Part shown: positions 22,900-33,648 of the stretch, piece after piece
Layout: each line of letters opens with the position of its first letter
Position numbering within the stretch: position 1 is the stretch's first letter
Source of the DNA: Bimuria novae-zelandiae CBS 107.79
Lineage: Eukaryota; Ascomycota; Dothideomycetes; Pleosporales; Didymosphaeriaceae
NCBI GenBank assembly: GCA_010015655.1
Contig: ML976729.1
Coordinates: forward strand, 120,495-184,494
Direction: 5' to 3'
DNA length: 64,000 nucleotides
Notes under the pieces: model-generated
The model's input: the letters and a program-made list of their open reading frames with translations, nothing else
What the model was told of the DNA's origin: nothing
Databases searched by the model: none
Made by a program: the position numbers and the translations under genes

Positions 22900-23391
22900 A
22901 TGCCTTTCCGCTGCAACCGCTGCAAAAAGCTAAATATTTATTATTTCGTAGATACTGCGTCTAGTTATTGTGCTGGTTGTATTGCTGCACGGAGCGAGTG
23001 TGAACTGTTTATTCCTAAAGAGGATTAAGAGAAGGTAGAGGATAAAGAGCGTAAAAAGCAATTAGAGTTAGCTCGCGCTAAGGAAGCTGTTGCTCGTAAT
23101 AGGCGTAAGCTTCTTCAGTTAGAGAGTCGTAAGAAATTATTCGCGCGTTAAGATAAGAAATTGCTAGATACCTAGGATAAGGTGTAAGAGACAGAGAGCT
23201 CGAGTGCGGATGCTCCGTTCCAAAACAATTTCCTCGCTAATCCGGGCTAGTTACAGGCCAACAATCTTCTTCCTGATCCACCGATAGATCTTCTTCTTAA
23301 CAAGTTCTTAACTAGTTCTCCTCTAATCGTTTCTAGTTCCTTCTCGTGGTCTGACGATGGTATTGTGCCAATATTTAGCGACAGTTGTTAA
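22900..23391 (+). pseudogene. Antisense accessory ORF in Gypsy B with Cys cluster and coiled coil
   Basis: Between the 3' LTR and the integrase, and opposite to gag-pol, the plus strand has one continuous frame of 164 codons from an ATG to TAA, broken by only a few RIP-type stops. The frame appears to extend upstream of 22900 (PKDPKPRKARAPCKKT), so the true start may lie there. The N-terminal part has a Cys cluster (MPFRCNRCKKLNIYYFVD, then SYCAGCIAARSECELF: CxxC, CxxC and a last C). A charged coiled coil follows (ERKKQLELARAKEAVARNRR, KLLQLESRKKLFAR) and an acidic/Ser-rich tail. From memory, similar Cys-cluster plus helix proteins recur as 'hypothetical proteins' in fungal repeats. The role is unknown; a zinc-binding regulatory or structural protein is possible. 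Confidence 0.55.
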
Positions 23392-23399
23392 GGTTTGCT

Positions 23400-26300
23400 T
23401 CTAGTTCCTATATGTCTTCTAAGTGTGGATATCCTTTCCACTTAATTAAGTAGGTTTATAGCTAATCTATGTGTTATAGTATCTTCTTAACTTCGAATTC
23501 GGTTTCTTCCTCTGGCTGGTAATAAAAAGCTGTTTCGACTGGTGTTTCAGGGTCTGCTAGTTCTAATCAGTCGATATAGAATACCGGATGTATCTTAGCG
23601 TCTGGTGGTAATTCCAATTAGTAGTTAACTAGTAATATTTGTTTGGAAATAAAAAATAGTCTAACCTTAACATGATCTAGTTTCTTGTGCTTTATCTTCT
23701 AAGTTTAAAGATTTTTCGTAAGCAGGTATGCTTTATCCCCCTTCTTTAGCTAAGGTGCCGTTTTTCTTTTTTAGTTCGTATAGGAAATGCTTTGCTGTTA
23801 AGCTTTCTTAAGGTTCTCTTAGAGTTGTTAATATATTTCTTTTGTTTTTATAGCCGTGTTAATGGCTTCTTCCGTTCTAATAGTAGTAGGAAATATTTAA
23901 TTAAAGAGATATAGATATCTTTCGTGGTTTGCATAGAACGGTGTATATCCAGTTGCTGCTAATGTCTTGTTGTTATATGCTAATTGTGCCATTGGTAATA
24001 GGGAAATCTAGTTATTTTTCTGGTTATTGCAGTAGATGCGTAGGTACGTTTCTATTATTTAATTCGTACGTTCTGTTTGTCCGTCCGTCTGTGAGTGGTA
24101 GGCTGTTGATAGTTTTCGTTTTGTTCTAATAAGTGCTATGAGTGTTGTCTAGTAGTTTAAAGTAAAGAGCTTGTCTCTGTCGCTGATAATTGTCTTTAGA
24201 ATGCCATAATATCGTATAAGTCGGTCTAGGATAAGGAATGCTAGTTCCGTTACTGTTGTTGTCTTTTTGCATAGTAGTAGTTCTATATATTTAGTGAATC
24301 TGCACACGATTACTAGGATTGCGTTATAGCTTACTCTGTTTGTAGGGTCTTTTGATTTTGGCAATCCTGTGACAAAGTCCATTGCGATGTCTTCCCATAG
24401 TACTGTAGGTATCTGGATAGCTTGCATCTCTCCGTACTTAAGATGTGTTATATATTTATTGCGTTAGTATTCTGCATATTTGCGTATGTAGGTTGCTATT
24501 ACTTCCTTAATTCCTTTAAAGCTATAGTTCCTCTAAATCAGTTCTATTGTTTTTTTGATTCTAGGGTGTCTGTATACAGGGTCGTCGTGGTATTATTGTA
24601 TGACCTCTGTCTGTTGTTCCTTAGGTACTTCTCGTGTGAGTACAAGGAGTTAATTAAGTTCTGCCGTAGGTTCTAAAGAACTGTCGGGATGTTATTTTAG
24701 TATTACAGAGTAGGTTTTGACTTTGTCCCCTATAAGATTGTGTTGTCGGCTAAGTGCGTTTGCTCGTCCATTTTCTTTGCTAGGTGTGTATACGATCTTA
24801 AATTTGTATTGTCTAAGCGTTTCTAACTATCTTGCCTGCCTTAGTGTAAGTTCCTTCGTGGTCGTGAAGCGTGTAAGATTCTTATAGTCCGTAAAGATCT
24901 TAAGTGTAGAGTAGCTAAGAGCGTAGATTCTCTAGTACTTTAGTGTTTTAATAATTACGTATAGTTCTTTGTCGTGTACGTTATATCGTGCTTCCGTGTT
25001 AGTAAACTTGCATAAGTAATATATAATAGGGTGCTATTTGCCATCTTTCTCTTATTTTGCGCAGGTGCCTATTGCGAGGTCGCTTGCGTCCGTTTCGATT
25101 CGTAGTGGTTTTCTATCCCTGAAGTGGATAAGTACTGGTGGCATAATGCATGCAGTTTTTAAGAGTTAGAACAATATTCTACACTTTACGGTCTATACGA
25201 ATAGTGTGTCCTTTCTTATAAGGTTTATAAATAGTATCGTAATCCTTGCATAGTCCTTAATAAATTATTAATTAAATCTATAGAATCTTAAGAATTCTTA
25301 GATGTTCTTCGCTGTCTTTAGTATTAGCTAGTTCTTAATATATTTAATCTTGTTAGATACGACTTTGATTCCTTCTATGCTAATAACGTGTTTTAAAAAT
25401 TTAAGTTATATTACGTGCCATTTGTACTTCTTTAGCTTAATTCTAAGGTGTGCCTTGTCTAATACTGTTAACACTGTCTATATATGCGGAATATGATCTG
25501 AATTATTCTTAGAGTAAACAAGTATATCGTCCATGTATGCGATAACGAATATGTCTAGATAGTTATAGAGTACGTAGTTAACTAGTGCTTAGAAGTTTGC
25601 TGGTGCGTTAGTGAGTCTAAAAGGCATAACTATGTATTTAAATAGTCTATAGCGTAACCTAAACGCTATCTTCTACTCGTCACCTTCCTTAATTCGTATA
25701 AGGTGGTATCTGTCTTGTAAATCTATTAGTGTAAAATATTTGGCTCTTAAGAGTCGGTCTCTTAATTCTGAGATATTTAGTAGTAGATATTAATTTTTAA
25801 TTGTTATGTCGTTAATCTTCCGATAGTTAATATATAGTCGTGGTGTGCTATCTTTCTTTATAATAAACATAAAAGGGCTGGCTACTAGTAACTTTAATAG
25901 TCGTATGTATCCTTTCGCGAGATTTGTCTTGATGAATTCTTTCTCTTGTTGGAGTTCTTTTTTAGTCTTGCTATACAGTGGTCCAAAGGGTGGCGTTTTC
26001 CCTTCTACTAGGTCTATCGCTAGATCCTAGGGTTGATGTTCTGGAAGGTTTGCTTTTCCTTCTCTCTCGGTGAACATATGATTCCATGCTCGATAGCATT
26101 CCGGAATTTCATGGTTTGTGCTTTCATCCATCTTCTTGCGCTCTGTGACCTGGTGGTTTCTGCCAGCGTCTGCCAAGGGTTTCTTCCGTTTTTCGACTGT
26201 CCGTCGCGAGACTATAGTGTTAATAGCTCTCTTATTTACTATTATGCTCTGTTAATGCGTAGGCTTTGCTTATAATGCACAGTTGCAGTGCTTAAAGGAT

Positions 26301-28500
26301 AGCTTTTTTCTCTTCTAGTTAATCGTAGGATTGTGCTTCCTTAACTAGGGTAGTCCTAAAATCACGTCGTGATTGGCTTCCTTAATAATGTTAAGGGTAA
26401 TTAATTCCTGGTGTCTATAGATCGTGAGGGTAGTTTCGACCTCGTATTTAATTATTGCTTTGCCGGGCATTAGCTATCTATTCGCGATATAGATAGCATA
26501 GGGCATGGCCTTCTTACGCTTATAGAGTCCCGCTCTATTAAGTGCTTTTCTTAACACATAACTTTCCTGTGCTTCTAAGTCCAGCATGGCTTTTATCTAT
26601 GTTTCTTTAAGCTATACTGGTAGCTTAATTAATGCTTAACTGTTTATAGTATTTAGTTCTCTGAAGGCGTCTTCCCTCTTAAGCCTAGGTCTAAAAAAGA
26701 TATCTTTTCTATAGGTGGCTTTATAGGCTTAAGGTGTCCTTCCTTCTTCTTCTCTTAAGGCTGCTGCTAGGCTTCTTTTAGGAGAGCTTTACTGTCTTCT
26801 TCCTTTGTTACTGTTTTAATCCTAAGGGTCGTAGTCCCTTTTAGTATGCGATTGAACCTATGCTTTTCTTTTTGCTTATTATGTTCCTTATAATTAGGGT
26901 GTAAGCATGTTTGCCATTTATTAGATGCGCATTTTCTATTAACTAGTAGTAACATTACTTAGTTTAGCGCTTAGTTAAAGTGTGGAAAGTATCGCGTTTT
27001 GCGCTTGTCCTAGAGGTAAACGTTATAATTAGTAATAAGGTAGTTAAACTACTCTTATCTGCATCGTTAGTACGTTTAGGGAAAGTAACTATATTCCTTA
27101 GCTTGGTAATAAATGGTACATTAGTCTTCTCTGTAGAGGGTCTATCGTATGGTCTCATGCGTAGGGTTACGGTAGTCCAGGTCGTACTGTGGTTTATAGT
27201 TTGGGCTTTTGTTTGGGTATTTCTTCTTGGGGTCTTCATGGGCGTAGCGGTGGTCCGCCATTTCTCGTGCCGCTTTACTAACTAGGTTAGGTTAGTAAGC
27301 GTGAAAAAATGCTTTTACGTAGTCTTATTATTCTATTGCCGTAAACCTAAAATCTCCTTCTCGAGGTTGGTATTTTTTTAAGAAGTCGAAAACATTTATT
27401 GTCTTGCTAGTAACAGGTTTGCTCTAGCTAGGGTGAGATATAGGAGATTAAGGTATTAGTTCCTTCTCCTTTCTTTTATTGTCTAAACTTTCGTGTGCAT
27501 CCTTGTAGAGTTGTGAGTTAGGTAATTCTAATTACTCTAAGTTTTTGTTGTAGATGTTAATTTACTTAATAGCGTCTATTACCTGCCATTCTTCGTTGGT
27601 TGCGTCTACATCTGCGACAAATAGTACGTTTAACTGTCTAATAACCTTGTTCTTAGATCTGCAGTTCCTGGCGATGTGGCCCAGTTTGCCACATGTAAAG
27701 CATTTACGCGTCTTAGTCCCCTATCGTCAGGTTCCATCTAAGATACGTTAGTTAGGCTTTTAGAAGCCTATAGCCCTTCCTGTTCCCTTTTCTAGGTTGT
27801 TAAACTAGACATCTTCTATAGGTTAGGGTCCGTAGTAGTTGCGTTGCTGGCATCGAGGTGCTTTTAGTGGCGCCCTGTAGACTACAAGTGCCTGTCGTCC
27901 GAAACTAGCGTTCCTCGGGTTCTTGCGGAATTCTTCCTGCAAAGCGAACTATTCCCCGTTAATGCAGATAGTCTCTTCGTATAGTTCTTCTAAGGTCTCT
28001 ATCTTTACACTACTACGTAGGAGTTCTTCGCGCACACTGCGTTTAAGGCCTTGTTTATATATTATCTTAAGAGATTTATCCTCCTAGTTAAGTTGCACTG
28101 CATACTTGCGAAACTTAATCATGTATTTAGCTACGAATTAGTGTTAGCGAACTATTTAGATTACTCGTCTAGCAATAGCTGTTTTGTTAGTAATTTTAAA
28201 TATTTATTAAAGGCATGTCTTAAAGTTGTTGTAGTCCTTAATAATGTCGATTGTATTAGTATACTTATTAATATACTCTTCGTCTTCGTTATCGTAGTCC
28301 ATGTCTAAGTACTTAACTAAGTAAGGATAGATTTATTCTTTAGCGCTTCCTCGCATGTAGGTCGCAGCGAAGATGACCTTCTTTTTATTTTTAAGGTCTT
28401 AGTTCTAGTTAAAGAAATAGAGGTCTAGCTGTAAGAGCTAGGTATCAAGGAGGGTACGATTGCTATTATACAAGTTAGGTTTGTGTGCCTTGTTCTTGCT
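23400..28500 (-). pseudogene. Gypsy B gag-pol
   Basis: Minus strand, 5' to 3'. Gag lies at about 28400-27000 with an intact CCHC zinc knuckle at about 27660-27710 (CFTCGKLGHIARNC). A protease region follows near 26700-26350. The reverse transcriptase is at about 25860-25250 (DRYHLIRIKEGDE, then YMDDILVYSKN with the YMDD box intact). The RNase H is at 25160-24770 (IETDASDLAIG, YNVHDKELYVIIK) and the HHCC segment near 24640-24440 (YHDDPVYRHPRIKKTIELI). The integrase core at 24427-24149 is open (WEDIAMDFVTGLPKSKD, SYNAILVIVCRFTKY, ISDRDKLF). No chromodomain was recognised. Several RIP-type stops interrupt it. Confidence 0.85.
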
Positions 28501-28583
28501 ATCCCCTATAGGGGTGACATGGTTGTCCGAAGCTATGGAAGAGATAGGGGTCCTATTAGTATTTATGTTAAGGGTGTTTAAAA

Positions 28584-29055
28584 TGTTAAGGTCCCAAAGA
28601 GATAGCTAATCCCTAAGGGGCTAAGGTTAGTTCTCAGGCAGGAATACTAGTAGGATAAGAGAGGGTCGTAGTAATAGCCTACGCTTGTCACTAAGGCGTT
28701 AGTATTAAAAGTGTGTATAGCATAATTAAATTAACAAGATTGCTTAGTCAGATCTAAACGATAGATTAATAAACAGGTTAAACACGAATGCCATAAGGGT
28801 ATTCGTGTGGGTTTATATACATAAGGATTTCTGTACCATTCAAGGTCTTGTTACCATCCATGGCTGGTGTCGCCATCCATGGCTAGTGTTGTCTTGGCTG
28901 GATGGTACATCACGTGACCGGTGTCGCCATCCATAGCTGGTGTTGTCTTGGCTGGATGGTACATCACGTGACCTCGGTTGCGCAACCCCGCTGGGTGTCA
29001 CCCCCACTGAAGGCCCGTTGGTCCTCCGCGTCCCATACATGTTCAGATCCTAACA
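28584..29055 (-). repeat. Gypsy B 5' LTR
   Basis: 472 bp, the partner of 22192-22663. The element reads leftward from here. Confidence 0.9.
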
Positions 29056-29845
29056 TAAGCTAAGGATCTAATACGTAATTATATTATATATATTACTAAA
29101 ATTAAGTTTTTACCTTGCTTTATTACTATTTTAAAGACTATAATTACTTAAAATAATATTAAAAAAAACTTTTAAGATGCTAGCCTTATTTCCCTTAACC
29201 TAAAAGTAGTAATATTAAAGCTTAATATCTATCTATACACGCCTTTACTTTATACTACACGCTATAGTGCGTGGTAGTTATAAACGTCTAGTAATACTCG
29301 AGAATTTAGGGTATAATTAACACTAGTAAAGGAGAAGATTTAAAGGTATTTAAATAGTTTCCTAATAAGTATAGTTAAGGCCTTTAACAAGATAGTAAAA
29401 AGTATAATAGTAGTAGTAGATAAGCTAGTATTAGCGTAAAAATAGATTACTAAGCTTTAAGCTACTAATAAGGCTACTACTTAATAAAATTTTTATAAAA
29501 GAAAGTAACTATAATAAGAAAAAGTTCTTATAGCTACTAATAGCTTATAACTAGCTACCTTAAAAAACTTTACGGCGCGTAGTAATAAAAAGAAGGTAAA
29601 GAAAAAGGTATGCGTTAATAAAAGTAAATTAACTTAATAGCGCTATAAATACTATAGTAAGACTAAGTATAATTCGCACATATATACAAAAGAAGTAAAA
29701 GTTAATTTTAAGTAAATTAGCCTACTATAATTTCTTATAACTATTTATGCGCGTGCTGTACTATTGTATAGAGTGTAGATTTTAAAAGGGTCTTGGCATT
29801 TCCGGTGACTCGCTTGTGCTGGTCACTCGCTTGTGGAGTACGTTA

Positions 29846-30230
29846 GCGCCTTTTAACTATAGTATAAGGCATAGCATGCTAATAGTATTATAGCAATATA
29901 TATATAACTTTAGAGCTTTATCCTAGGTCTTTAAAAGTCGTAGATTCGTGCTACTATAGTTATAGCAACTAATCTAGCCTCTAGCGCGCGCTTAAAGTCG
30001 CGAAATAGGTATACTTTATTTACGTGATATAGCTATAAAATTAGGTATTTTTAAGCTAAAAAAACCTAAAAATATAATTAAAAATATACTACTTAATTTT
30101 ATAGCTCTTACTATAATATTTAGTTACAGTTATAGGTTATTTATTAATAAAATAGAAAAATCCGCGGCGTAAAGTTACGTTAGGCTACGAAGTTACGTTA
30201 GGCTACGAAGTTACGTTAGGCTGCGCAGGG
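29846..30230. other. AT-rich remnant ending in tandem 18-mers
   Basis: This strongly RIP-like DNA has no readable ORF. It ends at three tandem copies of aagttacgttaggctacg, directly before the change to GC-balanced sequence. It is perhaps the end of another decayed DNA transposon, because box-repeated ends are typical of the pogo elements here. Confidence 0.4.
30172..30225 (+). repeat. 18-bp tandem repeat, three copies
   Basis: Units are 30172-30189, 30190-30207 and 30208-30225. The third has one mismatch (gctgcg for gctacg). Confidence 0.85.
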
Positions 30231-30677
30231 CCAACCTCCGGTTGGCGTGTGGGGCGAGTAATAATCCATCAACTAGGTCGGACCTGCCGTCTCGCTCAAT
30301 CCCACTCAATCTCTATGGAATGTTAAGAAACCGTTATCGCACCTATGCACGTCGTGAGGAACAATTCCATGCACAATCCCCTCGTCAGATATTAACAACA
30401 TTCACGCTCCAAACACGAAAGTCGCAACAGACCTCCAAAAAACTCGCCAGCACAGGCGCTTATCGCTTCGACAGCATCTGACTTGATCCGATTGGCCCTT
30501 CTCGACCGAATCGGCCGCATTACTTAATGAGGAAGCTGCTTACCATACATCAAGAATGCGCCGACAAGTACAAGGTTCTTGCGGAAGAAAATCACTAATC
30601 CTGGCGCGTGCGAGACAACCCGGTCTCGCATATCCCCGGGTGGTTTAATGGACCTTATCGCGAAGAGTATGACATCA

Positions 30678-30850
30678 GCCAAAGCCGAAAAGTTGAGACC
30701 AAGTCACACATTCCAAGCCCCAGACACCAGCTTCGTCAAACCCGAGAAATCAAGGCCACTTTGCACACAATACAAGCCTTAGACACCATTTTTCGCCAAA
30801 GCCGAAAAGTCGAGACTGTCGTATACGTTCCAAGCCCCGGACGCCATACA
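30678..30850 (+). repeat. Degenerate ~57-60-bp tandem repeat, three units
   Basis: Units begin at 30678, 30735 and 30795 with variants of gccaaagccgaaaagtcgag and end with ccaagccccagacacc-type text. All three units share one frame (AKAEKLRPSHTFQAPDTS, VKPEKSRPL, AKAEKSRLSYTFQAPDA), with one stop in the second. It may be a decayed protein-repeat minisatellite. Confidence 0.6.
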
Positions 30851-31640
30851 TCATATACACTGGATGATTCCTGATTCGATAGCTCTCATTACGTAAACAT
30901 ATGGGAAATTAGAGTAGAAAAATCACTAATTTCGTTGATGATACACACATGTGCGCTGGACTTGCTCGCTGCGAAGGCCTAGGTCCGTGCTCCAACTACC
31001 CGTGGTGAGTATCCAGGGTTGGAGTAACTCTTCAGTTCGAACATAGTAAAAGAGCCGAGATTGTAACAGTTCGCTTCTTCACCTGGGGCGTTGAGGGGTA
31101 AGCCTTGGTATCAGATAAACATAATCCGGGGCGTAAACAATCAACTCAACCGCCACACAGTCATAAGCGCTTATTCTAACAGCCTCCTTAGGCAGCTACT
31201 TCAAACTGAAACTTCGTTTTCCTTTATCTTTCCTCAAAGCCGTGCTCCTCTTCACGCTGTCCTGGTTGAGATCGCACCTTCCTTATCTGGGAATAGCTCC
31301 TATCGTCCACATGTCTGTTTTATATTACCGCCACATGGCGTCCCTGCGTGCTGGCAGCGGATTAGAGAGTCGATTAGGCAAGTAGGTAGACCAGTGTGTA
31401 TGGGATTCTCTATCTACACAGATGTCCCTGCGATAAGGCTGGCACATGATCGACCACCCTCGTTCTCGGAGGCTTCCTGTAGTATTGCATCCCTATTGCA
31501 TCTCAACCCTCCTTCCTATTAGGCTAGTCGAACTCTCTCGCGTAAGCACGGGTATATGCGATCTACCTATCGTGCTGATGGGGAGAAGGTGCCTGGGTAG
31601 AACTGCTGCGTTGATAGTAAGGAGCATGGCGAAGCGAATA

Positions 31641-31790
31641 TCTTGCCTTCTGCCCTTTGAGGGAGGCCTTCCGATTACTTCGGAGCACCATGGGGCAGAT
31701 GTCTTAGGTTCTGCCGTTTGAGGAATACCCTTTCGACTACAACATGGGAATGCCTTGTGTTCTGCCTTTTGAGGATTACCCATCCGATCA
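31641..31790 (+). repeat. Degenerate tandem repeat around ttctgccytttgagg, three units
   Basis: Related segments begin near 31648, 31709 and 31760. Each has ttctgcc[c/g/t]tttgagg followed by a cc[t/c]..ccga segment. Spacing is uneven (61 and 51 bp). No function is evident. Confidence 0.5.
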
Positions 31791-31914
31791 GCATGCCAGC
31801 GGATGCGGAAACAGAGACTTGGCGGCGGCTGGAGCTCTATAGGACTCTATTCTGGACAGGGGCCGAGACAGCCAAAGCGTGAACAAGTCACAGTAGGACT
31901 GGAGACGGAGCAAG

Positions 31915-31922
31915 TATAAATA
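31915..31922 (+). promoter_or_regulatory. TATA box of the protease gene
   Basis: TATAAATA lies 109 bp upstream of the ATG at 32031. Initiation about 30 bp downstream would place the in-frame codon at 31944 at or before the transcript start. This supports 32031 as the real start. Confidence 0.6.
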
Positions 31923-32030
31923 TGTAGGAGTATTCCTGTCCAGTTGAAGCATCGCAGACTCATCTCCTACGATCTCGCTTTCACAAGACCAACGCCCCTT
32001 TTCGAGCGGAGTGCCTTTAGATTACTAGCC

Positions 32031-33158
32031 ATGGAGCTCACCAAATTCCTTGCTGCCCTGGCAGTCTTCCTGCCCATCGTCTACGGTGCCCCTACTCAGG
32101 CTGCCAACGACCTCCACCCCTCAATCCTGGCTGCCATGAAGCGCGACTTGGGATTGGACGCTGAGCAGGCCCACGCTCGTGTCGCTCGTGAGCTCAAGGC
32201 CACCGAGGTCATCGATGCGTTGAAGGCCTCTACTGGCTCCTCCTTCGGTGGTGCCTGGCTCGTCGACGGCGCGCTCACCGTCGCCGTCACTGACAAGGCC
32301 TTGACCTCCGAGGTGGCCGCTGCTGGAGCCACTGCCATCGTCGTCGACACTCCCCTCTCCAAGCTCGAGGCGGCCAAGGCAGCCCTTGACAAGTTGGACA
32401 TTGAGGCCACCCTAGCCAAGCGCTCTGAGGACACCGGCATCGCCGCGTACTTCGTCGATGTGGTCGCCAACAAGCTCGTCCTCGAGGCCCTCTCCGGTAG
32501 CACCGCTGAGGCCGCAGAGCTCGCCAAGTCGGTCGGCCTCACTGAGTCTGAATTCGAGGTCGTCACCGTCGCCGAGATGCCCTCCACCTTCGTCACCGTC
32601 CGCGGCGGCGACGCTTACCTCATCAACCGCGCCGCACGCTGCTCCGTCGGTTTCTCCGTCACCACGGGCTTCGTGTCTGCCGGCCACTGCGGCACCACAG
32701 GCAACACCGCGACCACCAGCAGCGGCACCACCATCGGCACCTTCGCGGGCTCTGTCTTCCCCGGAAACGGCGACTACAGCTACATCCGCGGCAGCAGTGG
32801 GAACACTTTCTCTGGCACCATCAACAACTACAACGGCGGCTCCATTGCGGTTTCAGGCAGCACCGCTGCCGCTGTCGGCGCGAGCATCTGCCGCTCTGGC
32901 TCCACCACTGGCGTCTTCTGCGGTGCCGTGCGTGCCCTTGGCGCCACCGTGAATTACTCGGAGGGCCGTGTCACTGGCCTCACTCAGACCAGCGTCTGCG
33001 CTGAGCCCGGCGACTCAGGAGGTTCTTTCTACTCCGGCTCCCAGGCCCAGGGTGTCACCTCCGGTGGCTCCGGAGACTGCAGCAGCGGCGGAACCACCTA
33101 TTTCCAGCCCGTTAACGAGATCCTGTCTGCCTACGGCCTTACTCTGGTCCGTGGTTAG
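32031..33158 (+). CDS. Secreted streptogrisin/alpha-lytic-type serine protease (family S1) with pro-domain, intronless
   Basis: 375 aa. The reading frame can be extended to 31944, but the ATG at 32031 gives a clean signal peptide (MELTKFLAALAVFLPIVYG) and lies downstream of a TATA box. Residues 20 to about 195 form an acidic Ala-rich pro-region like those that chaperone folding in bacterial alpha-lytic/streptogrisin proteases. The mature domain (about 180 aa, close to bacterial size) has the triad His219 (SAGHCG), Asp248 (NGDYSYIR) and Ser329 (PGDSGGS). Six Cys are placed for three disulfides: 204 and 220, CRSGSTTGVFC, and C near PGDSGG with GDC. The likely role is digestion of extracellular protein. 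Known precedent: chymotrypsin-like proteases of this bacterial type in Metarhizium were attributed to transfer from actinomycetes. It is convergent with the Uso1 gene. Confidence 0.92.
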   Translation: MELTKFLAALAVFLPIVYGAPTQAANDLHPSILAAMKRDLGLDAEQAHARVARELKATEVIDALKASTGSSFGGAWLVDGALTVAVTDKALTSEVAAAGATAIVVDTPLSKLEAAKAALDKLDIEATLAKRSEDTGIAAYFVDVVANKLVLEALSGSTAEAAELAKSVGLTESEFEVVTVAEMPSTFVTVRGGDAYLINRAARCSVGFSVTTGFVSAGHCGTTGNTATTSSGTTIGTFAGSVFPGNGDYSYIRGSSGNTFSGTINNYNGGSIAVSGSTAAAVGASICRSGSTTGVFCGAVRALGATVNYSEGRVTGLTQTSVCAEPGDSGGSFYSGSQAQGVTSGGSGDCSSGGTTYFQPVNEILSAYGLTLVRG

Positions 33159-33648
33159 AGAAATGGTTGGTAGTATTGTTGTCGGGAAGGGTGTTGTGAG
33201 TAGAGTAGGAGACGCGAGTTTTGTACATAGTCAAATTCGGCCACACTAGCTTTTATATGAAAATGAACACGATTTGTCGAACTCGTTCCTCAGTGCGCGA
33301 ATGATCGCAAGATGGTGAATTACTTGGATTGTCTATTGATAGTGTTTACCATGCAACCACGAAGTCCTTGATCACTGTGAGCATTTAGTGTAGTAAATAG
33401 TATCTTGAATGCTTACCAAGAAAGATAGTTATGCGCTTTTCAGGAACTTGCAAGAGCGAGGAAGTGCTGAAGTTAGTTAAAGAGAGAGGGAGTTTCCACA
33501 TGATGTGCCATACTGTCATGTTATTTTACACTTCAATGGAAATAGGGCCCGAAGTTTGTGCAGCGAGCCCAGTTGGACGAAGGCAACCACAGATAATAAG
33601 AATGACCACCTTTGGACTTCCCTAACCCAGCTCATCCATTCATCCAAT
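33159..33648. other. Convergent 3' spacer between protease and Uso1 genes
   Basis: 490 bp holding both 3' UTRs. I see no ORF worth calling. Confidence 0.5.

Larger units (their letters stand above)
22192..29055 (-). mobile_element. Gypsy B LTR retrotransposon (minus strand)
   Basis: Two 472-bp LTRs lie at 22192-22663 and 28584-29055, starting TGTTAAGG and ending CCTAACA (CCTAATA in the left copy). The 5-bp target duplication TAAGC is exact (22187-22191 and 29056-29060). A minus-strand polypurine tract (gaagaggggaggtaa) abuts the left LTR, so the element reads right to left. Total length is 6864 bp. RIP is moderate and many motifs remain readable. Confidence 0.93.
21190..29760 (+). pseudogene. 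P3 pogo-type transposase, split at 22191/29056 and RIP-inactivated
   Basis: The upstream part (21190-22191) contains FITGIILIGVV, a GVNAIG segment, PRD and SSHLL, then LDRGCFLPLKKAYRR, where Gypsy B interrupts it. The downstream part resumes at 29061 with KDLIRNYI and ends with a CCHC-like tail (RYKYYSKTKYNSHIYTKEV, in relatives RC..CGk.GHNsrTC) near 29650-29700. The first catalytic Asp reads Asn (YNFNKASF), and the Asp of the second motif is also lost. There are dozens of stops. Limits are approximate. Confidence 0.75.
21104..29843 (+). mobile_element. Pogo-like DNA transposon P3 (interrupted by Gypsy B)
   Basis: Inverted ends acgtactccacaagcgagtg (21104 on; reverse complement ending at 29843) are flanked by TA at 21102-21103 and 29844-29845. 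Within each end the 17-bp box cacaagcgagtgaccgg occurs twice in tandem. Without Gypsy B the element is about 1.87 kb. The transposase lies on the plus strand and is split by the insertion. Confidence 0.88.
30231..31914. other. Intergenic, GC-balanced
   Basis: No convincing gene. Short readings exist at 30242-30481, 30579-30874, 31091-31522 and 31446-31783, but they overlap in several frames and resemble no known protein. Two degenerate tandem repeats are annotated separately. The right end holds the promoter of the protease gene. Confidence 0.45.

Noticed and set aside
32096..32952. Several ORFs of 90-166 codons on both strands within the protease gene
   Set aside because: They are shadows produced by the GC-rich coding sequence. 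Only the frame from 32031 has a signal peptide and a catalytic triad.
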